A DNA stretch of 64,000 nucleotides from Natronomonas sp. CBA1123 (GCF_009741925.1 NZ_WPCC01000007.1:1-64000); one strand, 5' to 3'. Shown: positions 44,445 to 57,794, numbered from the stretch's first letter. The notes: generated from the letters alone by a model not told the origin. Made by a program: numbers and translations.

Positions 44445-44458
44445 CTATCATTCGATAG
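44445..44458. promoter_or_regulatory. Perfect inverted repeat, likely regulator operator
   Basis: CTATC-ATTC-GATAG, 5-bp arms, 4-base spacer, 4 bases upstream of the HTH regulator ATG and inside the 137-base divergent gap with arginase. Placement over the expected transcription start suggests autoregulation. Confidence 0.5.
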
Positions 44459-44578
44459 TTCCGTCCTTAAACCCGACGGTGGGGGAGTGGCGTTTCGGCG
44501 GCGTTCGGTTTCCTCACGGTCGCTGACGTGAAGGGCCACTGGCGGCGGTTTTTAGACGGTCGGTACTGTACCGGTGGT

Positions 44579-45478
44579 ATGGACCTCCGAGTAATCGGTG
44601 CGCCGATGGACCTCGGCGCGGACCGCCGTGGCGTCGACATGGGGCCGTCGGCGATTCGGTACGCCGGTCTCTCCGATGCCGTCCGAAACGTCGGGCTCTC
44701 CTACGACGACGCCGGTGACTTACCTGTCCCGCGCCCGGAAGGCCGTGATCCGAACGCCGAAACGCCGGGTGTGGGTCGAGCGAAGTACCTCCGGGAGACG
44801 CGGTGGGTGTGTCGCCGGGTCGAGAGCGCCGTCGCCGACGCCATCGACGACGGCGACCTCCCCTTGGTCCTCGGCGGCGACCACTCCATCGCCATCGGCA
44901 GCGTCGGTGGGGCGAGCGCGGACCAGGATATCGGCGTCCTCTGGCTCGACGCTCACGGCGATTTCAACACGCCGGAAACGTCGCCAAGTGGGAACGTCCA
45001 CGGGATGCCCATCGCAGCCATGCTCGGTCGTGGGGCATTCGCCGAGAAGCGGTGGGCCAACGCGGACATCGACGAGGGGAACATCGCGATGGTCGGTCTT
45101 CGGGACATCGACGACGAGGAGCGTCGCGCTATCCGCGACAGCGACGTGACGGCGTTCACGATGAGCCACATCGACAACCGTGGACTCGTCCCGGTCATCG
45201 AGGACGCCATCGCCGCGGCGCTCGACGGCGTCGACGCGCTGCACGTCAGCCTCGATATGGACTTCCTCGACCCCGACGAGGCCCCTGGCGTCGGGACGCC
45301 CGTCCGTGGCGGCGTCACGTACCGGGAGGCACACGCCGCGATGGAACTCATCGCCGACACCGGTGCCGTCCGGTCGATGGAGGTGGTCGAAGTCAACCCG
45401 ATTCTCGATTCCCACAACCGGACTGCGGAGTTGGCCGTCGAGTTAATCGCGAGTGGCCTCGGAAAAGTGATTCTCTGA
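44579..45478 (+). CDS. rocF: Arginase (ureohydrolase family)
   Basis: 299 residues. Binuclear manganese site: GGDHSIAIG (His), [23 protein letters not shown] (Asp/His; given as DAHGDFNTP and [10 protein letters not shown]) and SLDMDFLDP (Asp). The [10 protein letters not shown] loop and N-terminal [23 protein letters not shown] are arginase-type rather than agmatinase. Hydrolyses arginine to ornithine and urea. Start ATG 44579. Divergent from the HTH regulator, which could control it as well. Confidence 0.86.
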   Translation: MDLRVIGAPMDLGADRRGVDMGPSAIRYAGLSDAVRNVGLSYDDAGDLPVPRPEGRDPNAETPGVGRAKYLRETRWVCRRVESAVADAIDDGDLPLVLGGDHSIAIGSVGGASADQDIGVLWLDAHGDFNTPETSPSGNVHGMPIAAMLGRGAFAEKRWANADIDEGNIAMVGLRDIDDEERRAIRDSDVTAFTMSHIDNRGLVPVIEDAIAAALDGVDALHVSLDMDFLDPDEAPGVGTPVRGGVTYREAHAAMELIADTGAVRSMEVVEVNPILDSHNRTAELAVELIASGLGKVIL

Positions 45479-45490
45479 AACGGGCCGACG

Positions 45491-46651
45491 CTACAGGTCG
45501 AGCATCGACGCGACCTGCTGCATGTCCTTGTCGCCGCGCCCCGAGAGGTTCACGACGATAGTGTCGTGGTCGCCCTCGTCGGCCAGTTGGCCGGCCAACG
45601 CGACGGCGTGGGCGGTTTCCAGCGCCGGGATGATGCCCTCCAACTCCGAGAGGTCACGGAACGCGGCCAGCGCCTCGTCGTCGGTGATGCCGCGGTACTC
45701 ACAGCGACCGACCGCACGGAACATGGCGTGTTCCGGGCCGACACCGGGGTAATCCAGTCCCGCGGAGACGCTGTGGACCTCCACATCGTCGTCGATGACC
45801 CGGGTCTTCATCCCATGGATGACGTCCTCGTTGCCGGCCGCAAGCGGTGCGGCGTGGCGCTTCGAGTCGGCACCTTCGCCACCACCCTCACCGCCGTAGA
45901 AGTCCACGTCGTCGTCCCGGAAGGCGTGGAATAGGCCGATGGCGTTCGACCCGCCGCCGACGCAGGCAACGCAGGCGTCCGGGAGCCCACCGATTTGCTC
46001 CTTGGCCTGCTCGCGGGCCTCCTTCCCGATGACCGACTGGAATTCCCGGACCATCCGCGGGAACGGGTCGGGGCCGACGACGCTGCCGACGAGGTAGTGG
46101 GTGTCGTCCATGTTCTCGGCGAAGTCCTCTAAGGCGGCGTCGACGGCGTCGGCCAATCCGGACCCGCCGCGGGTGACTTCGTTGACCTCGGCACCCATCA
46201 GGCGCATCCGGAAGACGTTCATCTGCTGGCGCTCGACGTCTTTCTTCCCCATGTAAATCTCAGTGTCGAGGTCGAACAGTGCCCCGACCATCGCCGTCGC
46301 GGTGCCGTGTTGGCCCGCGCCGGTTTCGGCGATGATACGCTCTTTGCCCGCCTTCTTCGCCATGAGTGCCTGCCCGACCGCGTTGTTGATTTTGTGTGCG
46401 CCGCCGTGGAGGAGGTCCTCGCGTTTGAGGTAGATGTCGGCGCCGTAGGCCTCGCTGAGATTCTCGGCGTGGAACAGCGGCGTCGGCCGACCCGCGTACT
46501 GTTCGAGAACGTGTCGGAACTCGGCTTGGAACTCCTCGCTATCGACGATGTCGTCGAACGCACCGGCCAACTGTTCGAGCGGTTCGAGCATCGGTTCGGG
46601 GACGTAGCGTCCGCCGAACTCGCCGAACTCGTTGTCGTCCGCGTCTGACAT
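45491..46651 (-). CDS. trpB: Tryptophan synthase beta chain (TrpB), unlinked to other trp genes
   Basis: 386 residues. PLP Lys87 in GGAHKINNA, catalytic Glu in AETGAGQHG, phosphate-binding GGGSNAIG, and [14 protein letters not shown]-terminus [14 protein letters not shown] is TrpB1-type, the kind that partners TrpA. Makes Trp from indole and serine. Neighbours are arginase (convergent) and gyrA; no trpA or trpC is nearby, so this may be an extra or stand-alone copy. Confidence 0.93.
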   Translation of the reverse strand: MSDADDNEFGEFGGRYVPEPMLEPLEQLAGAFDDIVDSEEFQAEFRHVLEQYAGRPTPLFHAENLSEAYGADIYLKREDLLHGGAHKINNAVGQALMAKKAGKERIIAETGAGQHGTATAMVGALFDLDTEIYMGKKDVERQQMNVFRMRLMGAEVNEVTRGGSGLADAVDAALEDFAENMDDTHYLVGSVVGPDPFPRMVREFQSVIGKEAREQAKEQIGGLPDACVACVGGGSNAIGLFHAFRDDDVDFYGGEGGGEGADSKRHAAPLAAGNEDVIHGMKTRVIDDDVEVHSVSAGLDYPGVGPEHAMFRAVGRCEYRGITDDEALAAFRDLSELEGIIPALETAHAVALAGQLADEGDHDTIVVNLSGRGDKDMQQVASMLDL

Positions 46652-46709
46652 GGATAGTGGTACGCACTACCGTACAAAACGGTTGCGAAGTGAACAGGGA
46701 TGTCGACGA

Positions 46710-49223
46710 TTACTCGTCGTCCGTCTCCTCGGCGGACGCTTCGTCGTCGCCGTCGTCACCGGTGTTGTCAACCACGTCGACGCCGGCGACGTGGTCGTCA
46801 TCGTCGAGCCGCATCACGACGACGCCCTTCGTGTTCCGGCCGACTTCGGAGACCTCGTCGACGTGCGTGCGCATGATTTGGCCGGACTCGCTCATGATGA
46901 CGAGTCCGTCGCCCGTCGAGACGGCGTTGATGGCACAGACGGGGCCGTTGCGCTCGTCTGTTTTGATGTCGATGAGGCCCTTCCCGTATCGGGACTGCTG
47001 GCGGTACTCGGTCAGGGGCGTCCGCTTGCCGTAGCCGTTCCGCGTCACCGTCAGCAGGTCGCGGTCGTCGTCGGGTTCGGCCGCGACGAGGCCGGCGACT
47101 TCGTCGCCGTCTTGGAGTTTGATGCCGTTGACACCCCGGGCAGACCGCCCCATCGGCCGGGCGTCGGCCTCGTCGAAGCGGATGGTCATCCCCCCTCGCG
47201 TCCCGATGAGCAGGTCGCCATCTCCGGTGGTGACTTCCACGTCGACCAACGCGTCGTCTTCCTCCAGTCGGACGGCACGGATGCCGCCGGAGTGGACGTT
47301 CTCGAAGTCCGAGACCGCAGTCCGTTTGACGTAGCCACCGCGGGTCGCCATCGCGAGGTAGCCGTCGTCGATGTCGTCGGTGTTGACGACAGCCGTAATC
47401 TCTTCGCCATCGTCCAAATCGAGGACGTTGACCGCCGAGGTGCCACGAGCCGTCCGACCCATCTCCGGCAACTCGAACACCTTCAGACGGTACACCTGTC
47501 CCTGATTCGTAAAGCAGAGCAGGTAGTCGTGCGTCGAGGCGGTGAACACCGTCGAGACGCGGTCGCCCTCCTTCGGGCGCGTCCCGATTATGCCCTTCCC
47601 GCCGCGGTGTTGGGTGTCGAACTCCGCAAGCGTCATCCGCTTGACGTAGTCCTCCTCGGTGACGACGACGACGACTTCCTCCTCGGCGATGAGGTCCTCG
47701 CGAGTGACCGACCCCGCGTCCTCGATGATTTCGGTTCGACGGTCGTCGCCGTACTCGGCTTTGATTTCGCGGAGTTCGTCCTTGATGACTTCTAGCAGTT
47801 CCGACTCGTCGCCGAGGATGGTTTCGAGGCGCTCGATTTCGGCCTGCACGTCCTCGTACTCGGCTTCGACCTCGCCGGCCTCCATCGAGGTGAGCGACCC
47901 CAACTGCATCCGGACGATGTGTTCGGCCTGCTCCGTCGACAGTTCGAACTCGGTCTCCAGTCCGGCGATTGCGGCGTCGCGGTCGTCGCTGCCGCGGATG
48001 AGTTCGACGACGTCGTCGACGTTTCCGAGAGCGACGAGGCGGCCTTCGAGGATGTGGGCGCGGTCTTCGGCCTCCTCGAGTTCGAACTGCGAGCGTCGGC
48101 GGACGACCTCGCGTCGATGCTCGACGAACTGTTCGAGCATCTCCTTGAGGTTCAACACGCGGGGTTGGCCGTCGACCAGCGCAAGCGAGATGACCGAGAA
48201 CGTGTTCTCGAGGTGGTGTTCGAGCAGTTGGTTCTTCACCACGTCGACGTTCGCGCCGCGCTTGCAGTCGATGACCACGCGGATTCCGGTCCGGTCGGAC
48301 TCGTCGCGGATGTCGCTTATGCCCTCGATTTTGCCCTCTTGGACGTCGTCGGCGATGCGCTCGATGCGGCGGGCCTTGTTCTGCTGGTACGGCATCTCGT
48401 TGATGACGATGCGGTCGCCGCCGCGGTCGGTGTACTCCACGTCGATGTCCGCACGCACGCGGAGTCGACCCCGTCCCTCCGTGTAGGCGTTCATCAACCC
48501 CTCGCGGTTGACGATTTTCGCGCCGGTCGGGAAGTCCGGGCCCTTGACGTACCCCTCGGAGTTCGGCGTGTCGATGAGGTCCGACACCGAACAGTCGGGG
48601 TTGTCGATGAGGTGGATGGAGGCGTCGATAATCTCGCCGAGGTTGTGCGGCGGGATGTTCGTCGACATCCCCACCGCGATGCCCGAAGCGCCGTTGACGA
48701 GCAGGTTCGGCACTCGCGCGGGCAGCACTGCGGGTTCGGTGAGTCGGTCGTCGTAGTTGCTCTCGAAGTCGACGGTGTCCTTCTCGATGTCCGCCAACAG
48801 TTCCTCGGCGATGGGGGCCATCCGGGCCTCCGTGTACCGCATCGCCGCCGGCGGGTCGCCGTCGACCGAGCCGAAGTTACCCTGCCCGTCGACGAGCGGG
48901 TAGCGAAGCGAGAAGTCCTGTGCCATCCGGGCGAGGGCGTCGTAAATCGCACTGTCACCGTGTGGGTGGTAGTTACCCATCGTCTCGCCGATAATCGACG
49001 AGGACTTGCGGTGGCCGGCGTGGGCGGTGACGCCCATCTCCGACATCGCATACAGGATGCGTCGCTGGACGGGTTTGAGGCCGTCTCGGGCGTCGGGCAA
49101 GGCACGCCCGACGATGACGCTCATCGCGTAGTCGATGTAGGACTGCTCCATCTCGTCTTCGATGCGCACGGGCTCTACTCTGTCTGCGGGTTCGTCCGGG
49201 GGTTCTGGTGTCTCTGAACTCAT
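46710..49223 (-). CDS. gyrA: DNA gyrase subunit A
   Basis: 837 residues. Breakage-reunion domain with catalytic Tyr130 in [10 protein letters not shown]-terminal DNA-wrapping pinwheel with six repeated blades (about residues 515-810) and the GyrA box, here QHRGGKG (residues 538-544) versus the canonical QRRGGKG. Introduces negative supercoils with GyrB. Acidic tail of about 28 residues. Follows gyrB after 31 bases; one operon. Together with topoisomerase VI, both type IIA and IIB enzymes are present. Confidence 0.97.
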   Translation of the reverse strand: MSSETPEPPDEPADRVEPVRIEDEMEQSYIDYAMSVIVGRALPDARDGLKPVQRRILYAMSEMGVTAHAGHRKSSSIIGETMGNYHPHGDSAIYDALARMAQDFSLRYPLVDGQGNFGSVDGDPPAAMRYTEARMAPIAEELLADIEKDTVDFESNYDDRLTEPAVLPARVPNLLVNGASGIAVGMSTNIPPHNLGEIIDASIHLIDNPDCSVSDLIDTPNSEGYVKGPDFPTGAKIVNREGLMNAYTEGRGRLRVRADIDVEYTDRGGDRIVINEMPYQQNKARRIERIADDVQEGKIEGISDIRDESDRTGIRVVIDCKRGANVDVVKNQLLEHHLENTFSVISLALVDGQPRVLNLKEMLEQFVEHRREVVRRRSQFELEEAEDRAHILEGRLVALGNVDDVVELIRGSDDRDAAIAGLETEFELSTEQAEHIVRMQLGSLTSMEAGEVEAEYEDVQAEIERLETILGDESELLEVIKDELREIKAEYGDDRRTEIIEDAGSVTREDLIAEEEVVVVVTEEDYVKRMTLAEFDTQHRGGKGIIGTRPKEGDRVSTVFTASTHDYLLCFTNQGQVYRLKVFELPEMGRTARGTSAVNVLDLDDGEEITAVVNTDDIDDGYLAMATRGGYVKRTAVSDFENVHSGGIRAVRLEEDDALVDVEVTTGDGDLLIGTRGGMTIRFDEADARPMGRSARGVNGIKLQDGDEVAGLVAAEPDDDRDLLTVTRNGYGKRTPLTEYRQQSRYGKGLIDIKTDERNGPVCAINAVSTGDGLVIMSESGQIMRTHVDEVSEVGRNTKGVVVMRLDDDDHVAGVDVVDNTGDDGDDEASAEETDDE

Positions 49224-49254
49224 GTGTGAACTGGTGGTTTCTCGTCGTTCGGTC

Positions 49255-51201
<1,947 letters not shown>

Positions 51202-51217
51202 CTAACTCCCCACCGGG

Positions 51218-51224
51218 TATAAAT
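51218..51224 (-). promoter_or_regulatory. TATA box of the gyrBA operon
   Basis: On the minus strand ATTTATA, centred about 38 bases before the gyrB ATG. In haloarchaea gyrase transcription is sensitive to supercoiling; no further operator seen here. Confidence 0.5.
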
Positions 51225-51264
51225 CCCCCGCACGCGCGGGCGCGAAAGCGCGAGGAACCGGCCC

Positions 51265-51813
51265 TCAGTCGCTCCGTTTCGTCCACTTGGACTCTACGTC
51301 CCGGTTGGCAAGAATCGTCGTGTCGCCGTTCTCGAGCGTGAACCGACTCTTCCGGAGTTCGATGGCGGCGACGGTGCCCTCGACGCTGCCGACCGATATC
51401 CGGTCACCGACCTCGAAATCCGGGTCACGGAGGAGGTACACCCCGGCGACGGTGTCTTCTATCATCTCCGAGAGCGCATACGAGATGCCCAACGCGATGA
51501 AACCGACGGCGGTGCCGAGACTCGCCGCGAGGTCACCCAGTCCGACGATTTTCAGGAACGCCAGGCCGACGCCGAACCACATGAAGATGCCCACGACGGT
51601 GACGAACAGGTCCGCGACCAGCGACTGCCGGTCCGAGTAAATCTGCTCTAAGGACCGTCGAAGGACGGCCAAAACGACCCGGATAAGGATGTACGCGAGG
51701 GTGATGAATATCAACCCCGAGAGAATCTGTGGAATCGCCGCCTGAACGCCCGCTGCGAGTTCGGTGACCGTCCGAGCGACAGTGTCCGTCAGGAACTCCG
51801 TGGCCGTTGCCAT
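51265..51813 (-). CDS. MscS-type mechanosensitive channel (short)
   Basis: 182 residues. Two or three N-terminal membrane helices (residues about 20-45, 70-90, 95-115), the pore-like helix [25 protein letters not shown], and a short beta domain ([39 protein letters not shown]). Lacks the long C-terminal cage of E. coli MscS (286 residues). Relieves turgor on osmotic downshift, important in salt brines. It lies between gyrB and topoisomerase VI, oriented with gyrB; read-through into gyrB is possible. Confidence 0.85.
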   Translation of the reverse strand: MATATEFLTDTVARTVTELAAGVQAAIPQILSGLIFITLAYILIRVVLAVLRRSLEQIYSDRQSLVADLFVTVVGIFMWFGVGLAFLKIVGLGDLAASLGTAVGFIALGISYALSEMIEDTVAGVYLLRDPDFEVGDRISVGSVEGTVAAIELRKSRFTLENGDTTILANRDVESKWTKRSD

Positions 51814-51966
51814 ACACCGACGGCGGCCGCCGACAGCAAAAGGGTTCGGCCGTCGTCGTTCTCCGCGGCGTCAGACGGGCGTCATCGGAGGCGTCCCTCC
51901 GCCTGCTTTCACTTTCACTCCGGTAGCGACGAGGTTTTAGGTGCCGGGGGATTCATCACAGAACGA

Positions 51967-54375
51967 ATGACCTCGTTTCAGTCGCAACTCGGGGAGGGCG
52001 ACGGTGACGATCCCGACCCCGACCCCATCGCGGAGGAGCTCGCCCGCAGCCAACGCTCCATCTCTATCGCCGAGTTCTTCGAGAAGAACAAGCAGATGCT
52101 CGGCTTCGACAGCGGGGCGAAGGCGCTCGTCACGGCCATCAAGGAGGCCGTCGACAACGCCTTAGACGCCACCGAAGAAGCCGGCATCCTCCCGGACATC
52201 TACGTCGAAATCGAGGAGGTCGGCGACTACTACCGCCTCACCATCGAGGACAACGGTCCCGGCATCACCAAAGAGCAGGTGCCGAAGGTATTCGGGAAGC
52301 TCCTGTACGGCTCGCGGTTTCACGCCCGAGAACAGAACCGCGGTCAGCAGGGTATCGGTATCTCCGCGGCGGTGCTGTACTCACAACTCACCTCCGGTAA
52401 GCCCGCGAAAATCACCTCGAAGACCAACAACGGCGGCGACGCCCAGTACTTCGAGTTGACCATCGACACCGACACGAACGAACCCGAAATCGACGTCGAG
52501 GAGGGTGCCAGTTGGGAACGTCCCCACGGAACCCGCATCGAGTTGGAGATGGAGGGCAACATGCGCGCCCGCCAGCAACTCCACGACTACATCAAATACA
52601 CCGCAGTCGTCAACCCCCACGCGCGAATCGAATTCCACGAACCGAAGGAGTCGTTCAAGTTCGAGCGGGCGACCGACGACCTGCCGCCGGAGACCGAGGA
52701 GATTCGTCCACACCCCCACGGCGTCGAGTTGGGGACGCTTCTGAAGATGCTGGATGCGACTGATTCCTACTCGGTGACGGGGTTCCTGCAGGGGGAGTTC
52801 ACCCGCGTCGGCCAGAAGACGGCCACCAGCGTCGCCGACAACCTCCGCGACCGTCACTACGGTCGGGAGGTCGCCTGGTCCGCACCGCAGGCCCACGAGG
52901 ACGCCGACATCCGAGCGGCCGTCACCGCCGCCGTCTCGAACAAGGGCGCCGAAGCGACGAAGACACTCGCCACCAACGTCGCCGAAAGCGTCGAGGACGC
53001 CGGGCGAGTCGCCCACAGCGAGGTCGTCGCGCTGGTCGACGAACACGCCGAAGCGGTCGGCGAGGAATACGACAAGACGTTCGGGGAGACAGTTCGAGAA
53101 AACGCCGTCGAGGCAGCGTGGGGCGAGATAACCGCCGACCGACGGTCGGACCTCTACGAACTCGTCGACGACGCAACGACGAGTCGGAAGGACGATGCGG
53201 TCGTCGAGGCGATGGCCCGCCGACTGGCCGACAAGTTCGACGACCAGGAGGACCAGCGAAACCGCGTCACGCGCGACGAACTACGGGAGTTCGTCGACCG
53301 GGCCGCCGACATGACCATCGAGCGCGACGACGCCAGTTTCGGCGAGACGGCCCGCGAAAACGTCGTCGAAGCGGTCTGGTCGCAGTCGGTTCGGGTCCCC
53401 GACGAAGTGCCGAAAGTCAAAGACGTCGCCGACGACCGCGATACGGCCGCCCGACTGCTCGAAGCGATGCGAGAGACGGACATCCTCTCGCCGCCGACGG
53501 ACTGCCTCGCTCCGATTTCGGAGGAACTCGTCTACGCCGGCCTCGAAAAGGAGTACGAGGCGGACTTCTACGCCTCCGCGACCCGTGACGCCGAAGTCCA
53601 CGGCGGGGACCCCTTCGTCGTCGAGGCGGGCATCGCCTACGGTGGCGACCTCGAAGACGGCGGCTCCGTCGAGGTGCTCCGGTTCGCAAACCGGGTCCCC
53701 CTCGTCTACCAGCGCGGCGCCTGTGCCACCGTCGACGTGGTCAAGAACATCAACTGGCGAAACTACGGACTGGACCAACCCGGCGGCTCCGGGATGCCGA
53801 ACGGTCCCGCAGTGTTGATGATTCACGTCGCCTCGACGAACGTCCCGTTCACCAGCGAGTCGAAGGACGCCGTCGCCAACATCCCCGAAATCGAAGACGA
53901 AATCGAACTCGCCTTACGGGAGGCCGCCCGCGAGTTGAAGTCGTATCTGAACAAACGCCGGTCGATGGAGAAGCGCCGCCGCAAGCAGAACGTCATCGCC
54001 GAGATTCTGCCGGAGATGGCCGAGAAGCTCTCGGAGGTCACCGACCGCGAACCGCTCGACATCGACGACTCGCTGGCCCGCATCATGAACAACGTCCTCG
54101 TCGAGCGGAGTGTCGAGGACGGGACGGTCGAACTGACCGTCCACAACCACGGTGACACGAACGTCGACCCCGAAATCACGGAAATCGTCAGTTCGGACCC
54201 AGGGGACCACGACGACGCCACCGTCGTCGAGATGGACGGCGAGTGGTTCCTGAAGTGGTCGCCGACGGTCGCGGCCGGCGACACCGCGACGCTTGCGTAC
54301 GACATCGACGGCGACGCCGACTTCGACGTCTCCGTCGAGGGTATCGAAGCCGAGAAACTCACTATCAACGCCTAA
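51967..54375 (+). CDS. top6B: DNA topoisomerase VI subunit B
   Basis: 802 residues, against about 530 in Sulfolobus. GHKL ATPase N-terminus ([39 protein letters not shown]), H2TH region, transducer with [20 protein letters not shown] and the Lys-rich hinge, then a C-terminal Ig-like domain (about 715-802). The extra length is mostly a helical insert at about 305-520 that holds an internal duplication (348-385 and 434-471). Pairs with the A subunit 1 base downstream to decatenate and relax DNA. Confidence 0.97.
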   Translation: MTSFQSQLGEGDGDDPDPDPIAEELARSQRSISIAEFFEKNKQMLGFDSGAKALVTAIKEAVDNALDATEEAGILPDIYVEIEEVGDYYRLTIEDNGPGITKEQVPKVFGKLLYGSRFHAREQNRGQQGIGISAAVLYSQLTSGKPAKITSKTNNGGDAQYFELTIDTDTNEPEIDVEEGASWERPHGTRIELEMEGNMRARQQLHDYIKYTAVVNPHARIEFHEPKESFKFERATDDLPPETEEIRPHPHGVELGTLLKMLDATDSYSVTGFLQGEFTRVGQKTATSVADNLRDRHYGREVAWSAPQAHEDADIRAAVTAAVSNKGAEATKTLATNVAESVEDAGRVAHSEVVALVDEHAEAVGEEYDKTFGETVRENAVEAAWGEITADRRSDLYELVDDATTSRKDDAVVEAMARRLADKFDDQEDQRNRVTRDELREFVDRAADMTIERDDASFGETARENVVEAVWSQSVRVPDEVPKVKDVADDRDTAARLLEAMRETDILSPPTDCLAPISEELVYAGLEKEYEADFYASATRDAEVHGGDPFVVEAGIAYGGDLEDGGSVEVLRFANRVPLVYQRGACATVDVVKNINWRNYGLDQPGGSGMPNGPAVLMIHVASTNVPFTSESKDAVANIPEIEDEIELALREAARELKSYLNKRRSMEKRRRKQNVIAEILPEMAEKLSEVTDREPLDIDDSLARIMNNVLVERSVEDGTVELTVHNHGDTNVDPEITEIVSSDPGDHDDATVVEMDGEWFLKWSPTVAAGDTATLAYDIDGDADFDVSVEGIEAEKLTINA

Positions 54376-54376
54376 C

Positions 54377-55483
54377 ATGAGCACAGACACCGACCCCGAC
54401 GTGAAGGACGAACTCGCCCGCGAGCGACTCATCGAACTCGCAGCCGAGTTCTACGACCAGTTCGCCGAGGGCGACGTCCCCTCGATGCAGATACCGACCC
54501 GGACGAAGAGCAACATCGTCTTCGACGAGGACAACGACGTGTGGGTGTACGGCGACCGCCACTCGACGCGGTCGGCGAACAGCGTCCGCGGCGCCCAGAA
54601 ACTCCTGAAGGCCGTCTACACCATCGAGTTCCTCGCCAACCAACTCGACGAGGACCGCTCCTCGACGCTGCGTGAGTTGTACTACCTCTCGGAGTCGTGG
54701 GACGAAGAGCGCGCACAGTTCAGCGGCCAAGACGAATCCAACCAGCTCGTCGAGGACCTCGAAATCGTCAGCGGGGTCACCCGCGAGGACTTCCACATGC
54801 GACCCGAGGAGTCCGGGGCGACCATCATGGGGCCGCTGTATCTCCGCGAACAAACCCGCCGCGGCGAACGAGAGATTCACTGCCAGAAGGACGTGGGTGA
54901 AGGTGGGTATCAGATTCCCAACAACCCCGACACCATCGAGTTCCTCGACAACGACGCCGACTTCGTACTGTGTGTCGAGACCGGTGGGATGCGCGACCGA
55001 CTGGTCGAGAACGGCTTCGACGAGGAACACAACGTCATCGTCGTCCACCTCAAGGGCCAACCCGCCCGTGCGACCCGCCGCATCACGAAACGACTCCACG
55101 ACGAACTCGATTTGCCGGTCGTGGTGTTCACAGACGGCGACCCGTGGTCGTACCGCATCTACGGCTCCGTCGCTTACGGCTCCATCAAGTCCGCCCACCT
55201 CTCGGAGTACCTCGCGACGCCGGAGGCGGAGTTCGTCGGCATCCAACCCGAGGACATCGTCGAGTACGACCTGCCGACCGACCCGCTGTCGGATTCGGAC
55301 ATCAACGCCCTCGAGAGCGAACTCGAGGACCCACGGTTCCAGAGCGAGTACTGGACCGAGCAGATAGAACTCCAACTCGACATCGAAAAGAAGGCCGAAC
55401 AGCAGGCACTCGCCTCGCGGGGGCTGGACTTCGTGACCGATACCTACCTCCCCGAGCGACTCGGGGAGATGGGCGTGCTGTAA
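54377..55483 (+). CDS. top6A: DNA topoisomerase VI subunit A (Spo11-like)
   Basis: 368 residues. CAP domain with the catalytic tyrosine in [10 protein letters not shown] (Tyr102/103) and TOPRIM domain ([29 protein letters not shown]). Cleaves DNA making 2-base overhangs. ATG 54377 follows the B-subunit stop by 1 base, so the two are coupled. Full family length. Confidence 0.97.
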   Translation: MSTDTDPDVKDELARERLIELAAEFYDQFAEGDVPSMQIPTRTKSNIVFDEDNDVWVYGDRHSTRSANSVRGAQKLLKAVYTIEFLANQLDEDRSSTLRELYYLSESWDEERAQFSGQDESNQLVEDLEIVSGVTREDFHMRPEESGATIMGPLYLREQTRRGEREIHCQKDVGEGGYQIPNNPDTIEFLDNDADFVLCVETGGMRDRLVENGFDEEHNVIVVHLKGQPARATRRITKRLHDELDLPVVVFTDGDPWSYRIYGSVAYGSIKSAHLSEYLATPEAEFVGIQPEDIVEYDLPTDPLSDSDINALESELEDPRFQSEYWTEQIELQLDIEKKAEQQALASRGLDFVTDTYLPERLGEMGVL

Positions 55484-55523
55484 TCGGCTGCACTATTTTT
55501 AGCACGGCCGCCGTGGCCGGCGC

Positions 55524-56423
55524 ATGGACCTCCCTAGGCGTCAAGCGTTGGCCCTCATCGCTGCTGGCGGCATGCCCGCGCTTGCTGGCTGTACGCCCTG
55601 TGGTGAGACATGGACAGGTGTTGGGTTCCACGTCGAACCGACGGTCATAGAACAGACAGGTGGATGGCGCGTCAACGCACGTCTGACGGTGAACTTCGAC
55701 TTCGGTCGGGACGGCTACGGCATCGCGGCGCCTGCTCTGGCACTTTTTGGCACCGACGGCGCCTTGCTGGCAGAAGCGCCGGTTGACGGTCTGATGTGGA
55801 GCGACGTTCCGGAAGACGACCGCCGGTCGGACGACTGTGGGGAGTACGCCACAGTAGAGCGTGCGGCGACGCTGGAAAGCGACCGATTCCCAGAGTGGGT
55901 TGGTCTCCGGTTCGACCGGTTCGAAAGCGGCTACGATAACCCGACAACGGTTTCAAAATATCGTGGCAAGACACCGGATGGTGACGCTTCGAGTGCGGAG
56001 TACGAACGCGTCGATTTGGAAACGGTTGGAGCGCTGTCCGAATCGGTCGAATACGGGGAGGCAACGCAGGACGTGAGGTTCGACACCGGTCGACTCACCT
56101 GTGAAAAAATCGAGGGGAATGCGGAAGCACAAACGAACGTTGACCTGTCTTTTAGTGGCCAACGAGCACTCCCCGCCGAACATTACCGCCCGTTCCTCTC
56201 GGATATGGAGTTGTCCGGTGACCAGCTGACGGCGACTATAGGTCTTCAGTCTGCCCCTCGGTTCCATCGCGGTGACTGCCTTCGGAGTTCGTGGACAGCA
56301 ACGGTCGCTTTCGCGGACCGGGAGTCGATGCCGACTGCAGTCGAGGTCAAGAATCTCGATACCGACGGCGAGGTGACGGACGCGACAACACTCCACGTTG
56401 AGACTGACACACCGGAATCGTGA
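55524..56423 (+). CDS. Secreted lipoprotein, unknown function
   Basis: 299 residues. Tat-like PRRQALALIAAGG and lipobox LAGC (Cys23), followed by CGETWTGVGFHVEP. Mature domain is beta-rich with Cys residues (DDCGEYATVE, LTCEKIEG, GDCLRSSW) that may pair outside the cell. No enzyme motif. Somewhat AT-richer codon use than its neighbours top6A and the MBL hydrolase. Confidence 0.7.
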   Translation: MDLPRRQALALIAAGGMPALAGCTPCGETWTGVGFHVEPTVIEQTGGWRVNARLTVNFDFGRDGYGIAAPALALFGTDGALLAEAPVDGLMWSDVPEDDRRSDDCGEYATVERAATLESDRFPEWVGLRFDRFESGYDNPTTVSKYRGKTPDGDASSAEYERVDLETVGALSESVEYGEATQDVRFDTGRLTCEKIEGNAEAQTNVDLSFSGQRALPAEHYRPFLSDMELSGDQLTATIGLQSAPRFHRGDCLRSSWTATVAFADRESMPTAVEVKNLDTDGEVTDATTLHVETDTPES

Positions 56424-56438
56424 CCGCTGGGCACACGC

Positions 56439-56446
56439 TTTTTTAA
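56439..56446 (+). promoter_or_regulatory. TATA-like element before the zinc-ribbon membrane protein
   Basis: TTTTTTAA, 21-28 bases before the GTG at 56467. This spacing supports a leaderless transcript starting at the GTG and decides the start choice. Confidence 0.45.
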
Positions 56447-56466
56447 TCCCGGAACGTAGCTTAGTT

Positions 56467-56739
56467 GTGAAGTGGCGCTGCGGGGACTGTGACCGAGTGT
56501 ACGACGAACCGCCGGAGACCTGCGTCTGTGGCTCAGCGAACCTCAATCCGGCGTCCGATGAGGACGAGGGTGGCCGCTCTCGTTACTCGCTTCTCGCGGC
56601 GCGAGAGCGACTGCTGAATCACAAAAACTCCGACCGAAGCCTCGTCCGCGAGGAACCCTACGTCTCGCTGGCCTTCAGAATCCTGCTTGCCGTCGCCGTG
56701 TTCTGTGCCGTTTTGGTCGTCGTCGGCTTGGTATTCTGA
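56467..56739 (+). CDS. Zinc-ribbon membrane protein
   Basis: 90 residues from GTG 56467. N-terminal zinc ribbon KWRCGDCDRVYDEPPETCVCGSANL (pairs CGDC and CVCG), polar middle, and a C-terminal membrane helix (about residues 69-89). Archaeal zinc ribbons of this type may recruit partners to the membrane. Function unknown. Convergent with the MBL gene, 10 bases apart. Confidence 0.68.
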   Translation: MKWRCGDCDRVYDEPPETCVCGSANLNPASDEDEGGRSRYSLLAARERLLNHKNSDRSLVREEPYVSLAFRILLAVAVFCAVLVVVGLVF

Positions 56740-56749
56740 ACGAGTCGAC

Positions 56750-57442
56750 TCAACCGCCGAGTACGACATCGACGCCCCGCGAACGCAACTCCGCTGTGAA
56801 GGCCTCGGCATCAGTTTCGATTTCCGGGAAGGTGTCGTAGTGAATCGGGACGACCACTTCGGGGTCCATCGTTTCCGCGAGGTCGGCCGCCTCATGGCGG
56901 TCCATTGTGAACGTCCCGCCGATGGGTGGACAGAACACGTCCACGTCGAGGTGTTCCTGTCCGTCCAGTACGTCGGTGTCGCCCGGCCAGTAAACCGAAA
57001 CACCACCCAGCGTGACGTGAAACCCACAGCCCCGGCCTTTCGGGTGATACGGCTCCCCGGAGGGCCGGACGTGTGGACCGTCGGGGTCGTTGTACGCCGC
57101 CGTCGTCCGGACGATAGCGTCGCCGACGGCGATGTCGGCTTCGGCGTCGACCGTCCGCCGGTCGTACGGGAGGTCAGCTGGCCGCTCTACGTCCCGGTCG
57201 ATGTGGTGGGTGTTGATGCCTTCAAAGAGAACGAGCGTGGCGTCGGCGGTGGCGACGCGTCGAATCGCGTCAGTATCGTAGTGGTGGTCGTGAGTGACAC
57301 AGACAACGTCCCCGTCGTTGCCCTGATAGTTGTCCAAGACCCCGTATCGTCCGGGGTCGAGATACACGACGGTTCCGTCGGCTTCGAGTCGGAGCGTCGC
57401 GTAGCCGAGCCACTCGAGCTTCAACCCCTCGTGTTCGAGCAT
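56750..57442 (-). CDS. Metallo-beta-lactamase-fold hydrolase (UPF0173-like)
   Basis: 230 residues from ATG 57442 (MLEHEGLKLEWLGYATLRLE). Metal-binding motif THDHHYD, then DRHEAADLAETM and the C-terminal PIHYDTFPE; YWPGDTDV supplies another ligand. Matches the UPF0173/UlaG-like branch; substrate is unknown, probably a cyclic phosphodiester or lactone. Cytoplasmic. Confidence 0.85.
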   Translation of the reverse strand: MLEHEGLKLEWLGYATLRLEADGTVVYLDPGRYGVLDNYQGNDGDVVCVTHDHHYDTDAIRRVATADATLVLFEGINTHHIDRDVERPADLPYDRRTVDAEADIAVGDAIVRTTAAYNDPDGPHVRPSGEPYHPKGRGCGFHVTLGGVSVYWPGDTDVLDGQEHLDVDVFCPPIGGTFTMDRHEAADLAETMDPEVVVPIHYDTFPEIETDAEAFTAELRSRGVDVVLGG

Positions 57443-57539
57443 ACCCCGAGGGAGGCGTTCCGACACCACAAGCCCGGCGGTTTTTCACGCGCTGAAAGTG
57501 CGCTGCTCGGTTTATGAGATGGTGGTCCGATTAACTCGT

Positions 57540-57794
57540 ATGGCGACGGACGAGGAGCTGAAACAGCGCGTCACACAACTGGAATCGTCGGGGAACACCG
57601 GCGGGTTGACGCCGGCATCGGCGAGCGAGGAACTGGCGGAGTATCGAGCGACGACCAGCGAGATACACGACGAGCTCGCGCGTCGAATCGAGGAACTCGA
57701 CGACTGTACCGCCGCCGAGGAGGCTCTCGAGGAGATTATCGACCGACTGGACGACCTCGAAGCACGTCTCGACGACCTCGAAGCCCGGGATTAG
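57540..57794 (+). CDS. Small acidic coiled-coil protein
   Basis: 84 residues from ATG 57540. Strong heptad pattern in the last two-thirds (SEIHDELARRIEELDD; IIDRLDDLEARLDDLEARD), almost entirely helical. No membrane segment. Ends overlapping the DNA ligase stop by 4 bases (convergent). Role unknown; could be a partner protein or structural factor. Confidence 0.6.
   Translation: MATDEELKQRVTQLESSGNTGGLTPASASEELAEYRATTSEIHDELARRIEELDDCTAAEEALEEIIDRLDDLEARLDDLEARD

Noticed and set aside
47590-47612. QHRGGKG instead of QRRGGKG in the GyrA box as a sign of inactive supercoiling
   Set aside because: A single His for Arg change in an otherwise intact wrapping domain; I do not treat it as loss of function without comparison.
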